Source: Gordionus sp. m RMFG-2023 (lineage: Eukaryota > Nematomorpha > Gordioida > Chordodea > Parachordodidae). Taken from it: a DNA stretch of 64,000 bases. The translations under genes were made by a program, and so were the position numbers. Shown in pieces: positions 27,651-38,753 of the stretch (its first letter is position 1; every line of letters starts with the position of its first letter). A model generated the notes under the pieces. It saw nothing but the letters and a program-made list of their open reading frames with translations, ran no database searches and was not told the DNA's origin. The stretch is from NCBI RefSeq assembly GCF_954871325.1, contig NC_088775.1, forward strand, positions 83,305,561-83,369,560, given 5' to 3'.

Positions 27651-27788
27651 TCGGGTCGATTTTTAAGATCCGACTAGATCATAACCAAAATAATATTATG
27701 TAAGCCTGAATATTTTGCTCATAGGTGGCTGAAAGGTTTGGATTTTGACTAAAATTTTAATCTGGCCTTTTGGGGTTTTTAACAACCC
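27651..27788. mobile_element. MITE family B, copy 3 (partial)
   Basis: Shares GGTCGATTTTTAAGATC, the centre TGCTCATAGGTGGCTGAAAG and the right end GGGGTTTTTAACAACCC with the family, but one arm is eroded. Confidence 0.55.
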
Positions 27789-28395
27789 TAAATTTGTGAA
27801 ATTTAAGATATGTGTTAAAGAAAAAAATCTTTTTTTTTAATTAATGTTTTTTAAAATAATCGAATTTAAGAATTGATTTTTTGTATATTATTACGATTAA
27901 ACTTAAAAAAAACTTCCAAAATCTCTTTCTAGACAAAATTCTATGATAAATATTCGTTAAAATAAATTTGTTAGATTGTGGTTAAACATAGGCAAAAATA
28001 ATTTTTTGAACGCCCTGTGATATAAAATGTCCGAAATTACCTTAAATTTGGATAGCGAAGATGAATATCAAACAGTGAACAAATCGAACGAATAGGCGAC
28101 TATGTTTTTAGTAACCCCCACCCCTTCCAGTAGGAAAATCTTTATACATCTATGCATGACATATTCGACAACGGAAGAGGTGCTCGCTTACCGCCCAACA
28201 CATTTATAAAAAAAAAATTTAAAATTAACCCTAAATCTAATTGTTGTTATTTTTATTCCTCTGCAAATTGTAGATAATTTTATTAAAAATAATCTCTTAT
28301 ATGTTAGAACCGAAAATTGTAATCTCTAAACATAAGTTATTTTTTAAAAGACTCTTATCTACATATTTTAATATACTTATTTATATGATATGAGT
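27789..28395. other. gene-free AT-rich stretch
   Basis: Nothing supported apart from the 8-bp TSD (28,388-28,395) of the element that follows. Confidence 0.5.
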
Positions 28396-29732
28396 AAGGG
28401 GCGTCACTAGCCTTTACAATCTCAAGGGGCTCAACTAAAATAATTTATGGAGGGGGGGGGGGGGGGGGTTTCACCACCATACTTCCTATCTTGCAGGCCT
28501 TCGGTCGAGTTTTATATTAATATATTATACTTTTTTAATTGAAATTTACAACTCTAAAAAATTATTCTGAATTTCATATTTTATCATATATTATACACTC
28601 AAATAATAAAAGTAAAACAATACAAAACATTTCTAAATATAATATTACAAAATATTTATCCATTTATTACAATATTAAATATTTTCTATTGCGTTGTCTA
28701 AAAAATTACAAGTGATAAAAAAGTTAACCTCAATTGATAAAGTTTTTAAAAACCACACAGGGCTATAATTTTTAGCAGTCCACATGACAAAAGGTCATTA
28801 AACTAATATAACGTTGTGTTACGATTTTAGATTTTATAGAATCGACTAATAAGGTAATATTTGTAGGCCTAACCAAATCAAGAGGATAATATAAACGACT
28901 AATCCAAATCATAAGACTATATGGTGGTTAGACCTAGATGATATTATAAAGCTAGATAAGTAATCGAGAAAATTATTATGAAATATTAAATTTCTAAAAG
29001 ATTATCTTCCGTTTGTAATGATATATAAACGACTAAGTAGTTATTGCTCATCTAGATTAAACAATCAAATGTTCTCAGCAGCAGGAGTAATAATATTAAA
29101 TTACATAGCCACACAAATAATAGATGCTGGTGCAGTCAGAGCCATGACACTCACGATGTAAACTCTTATCAGAATTTATTATGTTATATAAATTGATAAA
29201 AAAACACTAATAATCTTTAAAAGAAATAATTATGCAAATATATTGAAGCCTTGAGTTATTTACACGGCAAGAATGCCTTATTAGAATTGCATTTTGTAAC
29301 TTTAAAATTATGATCAGATTGATGTGATGAAAGCAATTAAGATTTTATATATTATTGTCGCACCACCTTGGTATATTATATGATAAAATAATAGTAGTTT
29401 GTAATAATATCAAAAATATACTCGTATTAAAAATTCAACTCAAAACTGTTTTTCAAAGAAGAAAAAAATAGCTTTCCTAAAAATACATAGTAAAAGAGAA
29501 GGAAAAAAGATATCTAGAGATGTTTAATTTTTCATAATATTATTAAATAAATAGATGACGTTAAAGAACATAATGCAAATTGATACTTATATTTATTATT
29601 AAAAGCATTTATAAGTAAAATTTATTAAAATATTTATTGTAATATATTATATACAAATACGTCTTTAAAAGTGGCATTTTACCTAATATTTTATAACCAA
29701 TTATATATATAGAGGATTATAAACTATATGTC

Positions 29733-30084
29733 TATTACAAGCCATAGTTTCATAATAATAAGAATACGACTCAACCTTCTTTATTAAAAAAACACCAACA
29801 ACAATCTAATATATAATATGTAGAAAAATTACAAATCATAAATATCTAATTATCTAATTCTTCATTTCCCAGTCCATTATTAGTTCCTCGCTGACATCTT
29901 CTCGAATTAATCCAAACTCTTCATCCCAAAATGGATGACAAAAGAATCCTTTCCCATCAACCCATCATGTGTTCATCACCTCCTCTTCTTCCCCCAAGGA
30001 AAACCTAATTCCCCTGTCAGAAAATAACTGACATTTGATGTATTATATTAAATTTATTTCTTCTTTTTTTCAACAGCTACAACA
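29733..30084 (-). repeat. LTR (3' copy on the minus strand)
   Basis: 352 bp, beginning TATTACAAGCC and ending GCTACAACA on the + strand; same length and apparently identical to the partner at 32,006. Confidence 0.92.
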
Positions 30085-30128
30085 CGCCCACCCTTCACAA
30101 GCCCAGCGTCCCTCTCTTTGTGGTGGTG

Positions 30129-30197
30129 TTGTATCGAATCGCCCCTTTGAATTGTATCGAATCACCTCTTTGAATTGTATCGACTCGCCCATTATAA
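30129..30197. repeat. three tandem 23-bp units inside the LTR element
   Basis: The unit ttgtatcgaatcgcccctttgaa-type is repeated three times with small differences, followed by a partial fourth copy. It lies in the internal region just inside the left LTR. Confidence 0.85.
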
Positions 30198-31413
30198 TTG
30201 TATTGGGACGCCTTGAAGATGTTCAGGGAATTTATCGAATCAACTTCCCTTATAATGATTTATAATATAATAATTCCAGTACATTTCAATATAAAATCGC
30301 CAAAACAGACATTATCAATAATGACATGTACATGGGGGTATCTGCATTTATAATCTACGGAACATTAATATGGACAATGTAATATCCGCAAAACATAATA
30401 ATTTATTCATTTTAAGACATTTGGGAACTACTAGCTATAATATACATTATTAGGGTATGATTCATGGTAATTAGGAAATAATGATTTTACATATAATAAT
30501 GTAATGTGAAAACATTGTCTATGTGTGAGACGCAATTTCAACACATGTAATTTTCATTCTATCATGTGAAAAAAAACAAAGCTACATCTTTATAAATATT
30601 TCCTAAAATGAATATAAAAATCCATCTTTAGGTATTAAAAATAATTGCGAAACTTGGCCGAACAAAGATTATAAATAAAATTACAATACATACGTATATA
30701 AATACATTTAATATTATATATGAAGGAACAAATATATAATATGTAGAAAATACAATATTTTCCATCTAGGAATTACTCAGTATCCTAAGAAAAATATACC
30801 ATTTCTACCTAACTCTGTCATCACAATTAGCACAAATTCACAAAAATGTAGAATGCAAAGTAACAAAAATTGATAATATAATGGGCTATATGGTATATAT
30901 GTAAAGAATTTTTAATATACCTTCACAATATAAAATAATTTGAGTCTTTTCTTTAAAAATATGTTCATAATTAAATAGTAAAATGTGATGTGTTATAAAA
31001 TTATTAAAAAGATTTAAAAAAATGTATTATGCAGCATAAATTTACAAAAAAAAAACTTTCCCCAGTATGCAAACTAAACAATATTTTCACCTCAAGGCAT
31101 ACCCCTCAACACGGGCTGACCTTATCTGTAAAAATATTTTCCCTTCACATCATTGCATACCACACAAATAATATAATAATTGCAAATAAAACTTCTTATA
31201 AAAATTTATAATTTAAAAAAAATATATATATATTAAATATAAAGATTTCATAATTTGGAAAAAAAAAATATTATACACCATCTAATGTATCATACAAATT
31301 CCTATCCAATTTATATATACACTAAATGCAGACACTAAATCAAAATAACTATCCACATCTAACATTATAGATATTATTCTGACTTCATCATACTTCAATT
31401 CCTTCAAATTCTC

Positions 31414-31518
31414 ATTCATAATTAAATATATCATATGTTACCTATACAATATATTAACATTATAAATAATAATTCATAGTTAAATATATCATATGTTACC
31501 TATGCAATATATTAACCT
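31414..31518. repeat. two tandem ~58-bp units inside the LTR element
   Basis: The string taaatatatcatatgttacc and its neighbours occur twice, 58 bp apart. Other parts of the internal region show no structure or coding. Confidence 0.75.
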
Positions 31519-32005
31519 TGATTAATAATAAATTATCCCATACATATTCATCCCTTTACAAACCCAAAATGCATAATTAAATAATACACACTTTATTACA
31601 AAAGTCTATATCCATATATATTTTCATAAATTTCACATATTTAAATATTTAACAATCCTTTCTGTCCTGCTGTTCATGAGGTCTTTCAGCTTCCTATGAC
31701 GGAATACCTATAACACCATTCAATGAGTTTTAAGGCATACCAAATAATGATCAAAATTATATGTACCATATACATCTAGACATAAGATAATATACCAAAT
31801 ATTACTGTCTTAAATTCCTGATCTTATTTCCATATTTCTGCCTAATACTCATTACATACTTTCTATCTTACACCTTTTTAAGTTAAATATAAAAGTATAG
31901 AAATCCTTAAACCCAATCCTTAATCTCACTATAGTTTTTTTTTAGTACTTGCGTTGTGATTTCACATTAATCCCTAGATAGATCCGATCCTGGTCACGGC
32001 ACCAA

Positions 32006-32357
32006 TATTACAAGCCATAGTTTCATAATAATAAGAATACGACTCAACCTTCTTTATTAAAAAAACACCAACAACAATCTAATATATAATATGTAGAAAA
32101 ATTACAAATCATAAATATCTAATTATCTAATTCTTCATTTCCCAGTCCATTATTAGTTCCTCGCTGACATCTTCTCGAATTAATCCAAACTCTTCATCCC
32201 AAAATGGATGACAAAAGAATCCTTTCCCATCAACCCATCATGTGTTCATCACCTCCTCTTCTTCCCCCAAGGAAAACCTAATTCCCCTGTCAGAAAATAA
32301 CTGACATTTGATGTATTATATTAAATTTATTTCTTCTTTTTTTCAACAGCTACAACA
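32006..32357 (-). repeat. LTR (5' copy on the minus strand)
   Basis: Partner of the LTR at 29,733, flanked outside by the TSD ATGTC and inside by the primer-binding-site-like sequence. Confidence 0.92.
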
Positions 32358-32921
32358 ATGTCTACTTACTTTTTATAAAGAAATCTCTTATACTTATTTG
32401 GACCTTGAAAATATTTTAGGAAGAGGTATGGTAATTAAATTTAAAAATGAATAATATAGTTGATTAGTGATTTTGAACACGGCTAATTACAATATTAAAT
32501 TTGTTAATTTTCAATTAATAAATGATTATATTTATTTAATTAGGGTTATAAAATAATTTAAATAATAAAAATCAAATAAGCTTCAATTGTTAATGCTAAA
32601 TTAATATTTAGACATTATGAGTGATATTGATATTCCATTTTTAACACAGAATTTGTTTACAAGCTAACATAGTGAAAATGAAATTTATATGTATTAATCT
32701 AATCTAATAAATAAAATTGCACTCATTTAATAAAAATTCAGATAGTCTAATTAATTTTTAAATAATCAAATCTATTATAATACTTAATAGAAAGGGGACT
32801 TACAAAAAATCTATTTTTGGTTCAGGGGGATATTAGGGAGCCATTAAGAAAAAAAAATTTTTTGCTTCAGAAGGCTAGAGCTTCTGCCCCCCCCCCCTAT
32901 AGTGACGCTACTAATATGAGT

Positions 32922-35230
32922 ATTCTGAAAAATATTCGCAAATTCGAGTTCGAATCTTGAATTTAAATTATTAACCAGTTAAAAATCACATATATTTTAA
33001 AAAATTTGTTAGCTTCTTAATACATTTTTGAAAAATAATTTTTACAAAAAAAAATTTCAAAATATATTTTAAGGTGGCCAAATTATTTATAAAATTCAGA
33101 CGGTGGAATTTCGAAAAACCCGATTGGACCTTAAAAAGGGAGCTTTTGCAAATCTCTGCAAAATAACATTTTTCTATCTTTTAAAAAAAATAAATATAAA
33201 AATGTGTTTTTTTGAAAAATAAAATTTTTATCCATCCTTAATCATTATTGATTTTTTATAAAATATCTTTTGTCCATAATTTTCATTAATTATTTTTATT
33301 ATATTATTATTATTATCACTATATTATAAGTTTATTGGTTTTTTAAAACAAAAAATATTAATTATGAGTTGCGACATTTTATACCTTTTTTTAAATAAAA
33401 AATTTAAAAAAAATTGCAGGTCATAAAAACTAGCGAAGTAACAACGATACTGAGGGCCAGGTTTTTCCTACCTATATTTTTTTTCGTAGTTGAATAATAA
33501 ATATATATATAATAAAACAACTTAAATGTTTGATTTGATTTTCGGTAAACTTTAGCAATTTTGTATGATTACGAATCTTAGGGCCTATTTATAAAATTAC
33601 ATGAATACCAATATGATGTTATATATACTATTGGAATGGCGATTCAATAAATATGTCCCTACATAGGAGTCAGCTGTAGCGCGGTTTGCACGTCGAATTA
33701 TATATGAATGCACATTAATATCATTTATTGACATGCAAACCACAAAATTGTGTTACAATGTTACAACTGATTATATGGACACTTCTGTATTTAATGAATG
33801 AATGGCCAATCTAGTAGTATTTCCACAAATAATCAAAGCACACTTTTAGAAGTCAATTTAATTATTATTCCAAAAAAAAATCTAACCATCATATCATATT
33901 CAAAATTTTTATTTTAATGAATAACCTTTGTTCGCATTTACATACCAATTTCTTTTATTCAAATATCATTGACGACTTTTAACTCAATGATTAATGAGCT
34001 CATAAAATTTATATATAGCCCAAATTCACTGCGATGCATTCTCTGCATCCCCCGGATGTTACACCAATGGTATTCCATTGAATATCTTAGATCTTATTAC
34101 CTACTAAAAAATTTACTTTTTTTAAAATTTATTCAGGTTTCATATCCAAGGATTCAAGTGTTTAGGAAGTCTTTTATAATCCACGATTTTCTATAGAGTT
34201 AAGAGAAAAAAAATTGAAGGGATCATTTTTTTTTAAATACTTAGTCTACCCTCCCCCCACCCCTCACCAGCCTTCTGTGATCATTTCTCCTACCTAAAAT
34301 GATTTTGTATATTTATACCTTTTGACAATATATTTTCAATATAAATACAAGTATTAGCTTTGGTTTATATATTCTTTAGATATTTTATATAAAACTAACT
34401 ACATTAATTTTTTTTGATAATTTTAACCTGGGAAAAGTTCGGATAAGGGCTGGCCTAAAGTCCACCGATAAAATTTTAAGGTGGCGCAGGGAGAGTTTGA
34501 GTTAAGAATTCGAATACAATTTTCATTTTAGGACCATAACTAAGATTTATAAGATTATTTAACTCTATCTGATCAACTATATTTACAAATATTAGAAAAT
34601 AAGGTATTTCTATAATTATCAAGTGGATATTTTATCATCTAGTTATTTTATAATATTTTTCTAAGATGATTTAAATAAAATTTTTGAAAAAAACAACTTT
34701 AAATTTAGGTTCTGTTTGGTTTTAGGATATTATTACTTCATTATCTCAACATCAAAAATAAAAATAACTCCCAATTATCTCAAAAAACGAATAATTATCT
34801 CAAAATTTGCACTTCATATTTAAATCGATAAATTTTTGGATAGTAATATGACAAATTTAATAAAGAGATATATATAACAATGGGAATTTTAGATTTATTA
34901 TAATAAACTATTTTCATTTTTTCATAGGGTCTGATGGATATGAATTTAAATCTGTTGGAATTATATTCATTCAGCTTCAGCCTATTACATAATCGAAGGA
35001 TTTTAAAATACTTCTACAATTCATATTTTTTATATTAAAAAAACATTTTCAGAATCGATCAAAAATTGTGTATTTTTAATTTGATCATTTTTTTGTAATT
35101 TTTATGGTGTATAAACAGATTAAGATATGAATTAGGTAATAAATATCATCGCAAAATGTAAATAATATAACTAAATTACTTAAAATTTAATCATACTTTA
35201 TATATTATTTGAGCAAGATTTAATTTAATA
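32922..35230. other. gene-free AT-rich stretch
   Basis: One small hairpin (gcggtttgca / tgcaaacc, about 33,680-33,745). Open frames such as that at 33,969 are not supported by homology or splice context. Confidence 0.45.
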
Positions 35231-35395
35231 TGTTGGATTTGGGTCGATTTCTAAAAACGGCCCTATTAAAATTTTAGCTAAGATATTTGCTCATAAATGG
35301 CAGAAAGATTTGGAACCCCTATTTGCCAAATCTCGAGGCTTACTTATATATTATTTTGGCTAACTAAAATCTTAATCGGGCCGTTTAACAAGGCC
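35231..35395. mobile_element. MITE family B, copy 4
   Basis: Shares the GGGTCGATTTCTAAAAACGG left side, the TGCTCATAAATGGCAGAAAG centre and the AATCTTAATCGGGCCGTTTA right arm with copies at 19,554 and 26,235. Confidence 0.6.
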
Positions 35396-35999
35396 CTATT
35401 TAAAAAAAGGAATATGATTCCAACAGTATACTATTCGTACTCAATTTTTAAACGTAAAAATGAGAATATTTAAATTTACTAATTGTATTCGATTCTAATA
35501 AATTGTTTTTATTATAAGTTTAGTCATGCGAAAATATAATTTAAAACGGAAAAACAAAAGTCAATGAAAGATAGGACGAAAACAACATTTAGAATTAGTG
35601 GCATATGAAAAAAAAATAACCCAAAATTTATCTTTAATTCATTTTTGTTGAAATTTAAGAATCAAAATCGTCGTATTATATCATAAGTATTATTTTGTAT
35701 ATTTATATTTATTTTTACAAATTTTTCAATAAAAATAGCAAAAGTGTTTCAGTGCCTATTTGTTTTGTTTCAAAAAATATTGGCCCACCCAGATAAACAG
35801 TTACCCCTCCCCCCATCCCATTAGGAATTCCTAGCTAAGGATTTATATTGTTTCCTCTTAAGATATGTTTTTTATGCAAATTAGTTGTAAGTGAGAAAAG
35901 CCTTTCATAAGCAGTTGATATACATTGTTAATCACTTGTCAGAATGACAGGTTATCACTAGAAAATGAAATGGAAATTTTTAAAAAACAATAATGATTA

Positions 36000-36075
36000 T
36001 TTCAAATAATTTGATTCGAATAATTGTTTATTCATATTGTTCGAATCAAATGAATAATTTACTATTCGTATTATT
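36000..36075. repeat. ATTCG/CGAAT-rich repeats
   Basis: Clustered copies (ttgattcgaataattg, gttcgaatcaaatg, ctattcgtatt) as in the array at 12,915-13,110. Poly(C) runs near 36,214 and 36,255 follow. Confidence 0.4.
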
Positions 36076-36501
36076 TTGAATGATAAATTCTAATTTATGT
36101 ATATTTTCTTTTAATTACAATTCACTTTTAAATGATGAGAATGGCCAAAAACGCCAAATATATTATATTTCGTTGGGGGTCGAGGCTTAAAAATCTTTTG
36201 GGGGTTAAGCACTCAAATGCCTTTCCCCCCCATAGTTAAATCTAAATATTTTTAGCCCCCCCCCCAATATTTTTTTACCCCTCTACTCCACTAATCTAAA
36301 AAAATCCAGTAAAAAAGAGAAATAAATTAATAAAACTATACCTCTCCGACCTACTACCCCGTTCCACTCCTATTTTCTCCTACCCCCTTCTATCCTTATT
36401 TTATTTCAGTGGCGATTTTTCTCCTCATCGTGAAAAGTATCTTATTTGAAGAGAATTCATTATCTCAATTTAATCTTGTATTTATTAATTTCTGAGATAA
36501 A

Positions 36502-36699
36502 ATGAGGCAAGATATAAAGAAATTTTACGCACTTTTTAAAGCAATAGATTTTGATCAATTAAAAAAACGATTACCCGAAAATTCGGGCCTTATTCAGCAT
36601 ATGGTAAAATATTTGCCTGATTTTAGAATTCTAAATTTAAGATCTCATTTTAAAATGAGATTTGGGCAACTTAATAGTCAGTATCTATTTTGTAATTGA
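36502..36699 (+). CDS. small unrecognised ORF, 65 aa
   Basis: ATG at 36,502 opens a 65-codon frame (MRQDIKKFYALFKAIDFDQL... ending SQYLFCN) with fairly balanced composition, about 1.1 kb upstream of the RGS start codon on the same strand. I do not recognise it. It could be a short gene, a degraded TE fragment or a chance frame. No splice partner into the RGS gene is evident, and 36,700-37,779 shows only one further MITE. Confidence 0.2.
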   Translation: MRQDIKKFYALFKAIDFDQLKKRLPENSGLIQHMVKYLPDFRILNLRSHFKMRFGQLNSQYLFCN

Positions 36700-37124
36700 A
36701 TCAGTTATGTTTTCGTTATTTCGTTGCCTAAGAATTGGAATATTCTATTTCCCTTTTTTTGTAATTTTAGAGGAGAGCACTTTAAAAAAATAAAATGCTT
36801 TTATTGTTTTCAATTGGATAGTTAACCTTTGTAACGGATTAAATTTGAGTTATTTTATAAATATTTTGGATTTTTTAATGTAAATAAAAAATTGATTTAT
36901 ATAAAGTCATTTTTGGCAAAGAGTGGATATAAAATAACCATTCTCAGGCGACGATTTGAGAATTTCAACGGCACTATCTTAAAGAGGAAATCTAGAGACC
37001 TCTGCTTAAATATATGGGCATCTGTAAAAAACAAAATGAAGTGAATTATTCTAAAATATGGTCAACCATTGATAGACGCAGTGTTAAATGGGATATTGTT
37101 TTGTTAAATTTGATAAATAAAAAA

Positions 37125-37285
37125 TTAGCTGTGGTACTGGCTAGTATGTCAAATTTAGCCAAAAAATATCACTTAATAGTGCATATAAAGTGAGCGTTTC
37201 AAACACAGGTAAGTCCCATTCTGCCATCTATGCTGTAAATCTCGATTCTTAGGTAATATTATTAAGATTTAGCCTTTTTTTTAAA
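37125..37285. mobile_element. MITE family B, copy 5 (diverged)
   Basis: AATTTAGCCAAAAAATATCAC and the CATTCTGCCATCTATGCTG centre mark the family; the outer termini are not preserved. It lies about 500 bp upstream of the RGS start codon. Confidence 0.45.
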
Positions 37286-37779
37286 AAAAATAACCCCCGT
37301 ATATTGTGGTTTTTGAACAACAATATATCATGTGACTTTAGAAAATATACTTTATGGTAGATTTTATTAAAATTGAGATATTAATATGAGTATTATACAG
37401 TTATAAACCTTTTCATTTATATTAAACTTATTTTATTTTTCAAAATCTTAAAAAATAAATATTACATAGCAGGATGCAAATAAACTGCCTCGGACGAATA
37501 ACAGATGGATAATGTATTGTTTTTGAAGTCCACCTTATTATGTTATGACTGTATTTAGAAAATATATATTATTGCAAATCTAAAAAAGGCATTTATAAAT
37601 AGTAATTAACCTTCCGTTACCTTTTTCTCTAATGTATATCTCGCTGTCCAAATGTGAAATAAATGTCAATTAATTATGTTTATAAACCATAATTTGATGA
37701 ATTATGAACTGCGTCCTGTAGAATAAATCGATATACCTTACAAATTTCCTCTAAAATCTCATCACGTAAATATGCGGAC

Positions 37780-38753
37780 ATGAGTTCAGATCATTCTTTG
37801 CGACAGCAAAGAATAACTTCAATTCCTAATAATTCTCAGTATTTATCTAGTAATTCCAGGGTGGACGATAAACACCAAATCATAATTTTACAGCAGCCAC
37901 CTGAAAGGGATAAGCAAAGTAGACCTCACTCACCGAAGATCATAGAAAATCATCCGAACCTTAAACAATTTAATACCTCCGTCAATCGTAAACAAAGGAG
38001 AACTTCCTCGCATTCCCACCAAGATCTATTTACCGGCAATGGTAATTGTTTAATCGAAAAAGTAGTCGCTATCAACGTTAAATCGCAACCCAATTTATCC
38101 GCCCATTCTCAGAACCATTCCAACACTGCCACCGGCATATCCGATTCCGCCTTTAAACTAAGTCATTCAGCTGGCCAAATTCATCAAGATTCTCTAGTCC
38201 CCTCTGAATCACCTGCTAACTTAGAAAATGGGTTATTTAATTCTTATTCCGACCGATCTGATAGGTCATCAAGCACAGTTAATTCACAAAAGTCATCACT
38301 TCATATCTGTCAAGGTGACTATTCAAATCTCTGCCGTCAGATTTTCGTCCCACCTTCGATATTAATGATCGCCTCGAATATTACACCCGAAAAAAGAACA
38401 GAAAAGATTTTGATCAAACCCAATCTCGTTTACTCCAACAAAAACAACAACAATAGCAACAGTAGCGGGGCTGACACCGACGAAGGTCAGAAGAAGCCAG
38501 ATAACAACCCGATCGATAAACGTAACTCAATAGCATCTATCGTGAGTGACAAAAAGAAAATAATGACCACTTCCCGCATTCAAAATAACGCTGTCGTTAA
38601 AGTTAAATCGAATACCGATTCGCATAGCCTACCAAATAATAACCGATCTAGGCCATCACACCACAATAGTCCCACTTCGGGGGACAACAGGAAGACCGAG
38701 AGAGCCGATAAAAAATGTTGTTTTTGTTGGTGCGGGTGTTGTAAATGTTCATG
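37780..38753 (+). CDS. RGS gene exon 1: N-terminal extension and cysteine string
   Basis: The first ATG of the frame is used; an ATG eight bases upstream (37,772) is closed by a stop after three codons. The exon has higher GC than its surroundings and encodes 324 full codons. It ends TCATG before GTAATAAA; reading on unspliced would stop one codon later, directly after CSW. In-frame ATGs farther in (for example in LMIASN, residue about 196) could start shorter isoforms that keep the cysteine string. Confidence 0.9.

Larger units (their letters stand above)
29733..32357 (-). mobile_element. short non-coding LTR retroelement (fossil), superfamily uncertain
   Basis: Two 352-bp direct repeats enclose about 1.9 kb without significant open frames, and ATGTC flanks both sides as a 5-bp TSD (29,728-29,732 and 32,358-32,362). 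Read on the minus strand, the sequence next to the upstream LTR is TGGTGCCGTGACCAGGAT (about 31,986-32,004), a primer-binding-site-like string; a purine-rich tract abuts the other LTR. These fix the orientation. The primer site recalls BEL/Pao elements, but with no coding region this is weak. The LTRs look identical by eye, so insertion is recent. It must have been mobilised by proteins from another element. Confidence 0.85.
28396..32913. mobile_element. hAT-like element with 8-bp TSD, carrying an LTR element
   Basis: The left end reads AAGGGGCGTCACTAG and the right end TAGTGACGCTACTA, an imperfect inverted repeat of the common hAT form CAGTAGCGTCACTA. ATATGAGT flanks it exactly on both sides (28,388-28,395 and 32,914-32,921). 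Homopolymer G (17, 28,452-28,468) and C (11, 32,887-32,897) lie just inside the ends, in inverted arrangement. The host element is about 1.9 kb without the nested LTR insertion and has no intact coding region. A short stretch near 29,070-29,110 reads MFSAAGVIILNYIATQII, faintly like the FSAAG.I motif of hAT dimerisation domains. Confidence 0.8.

Noticed and set aside
30035-30265. 76-codon frame across the left LTR
   Set aside because: It crosses the LTR boundary and a 23-bp tandem repeat and is on the strand opposite to the element.
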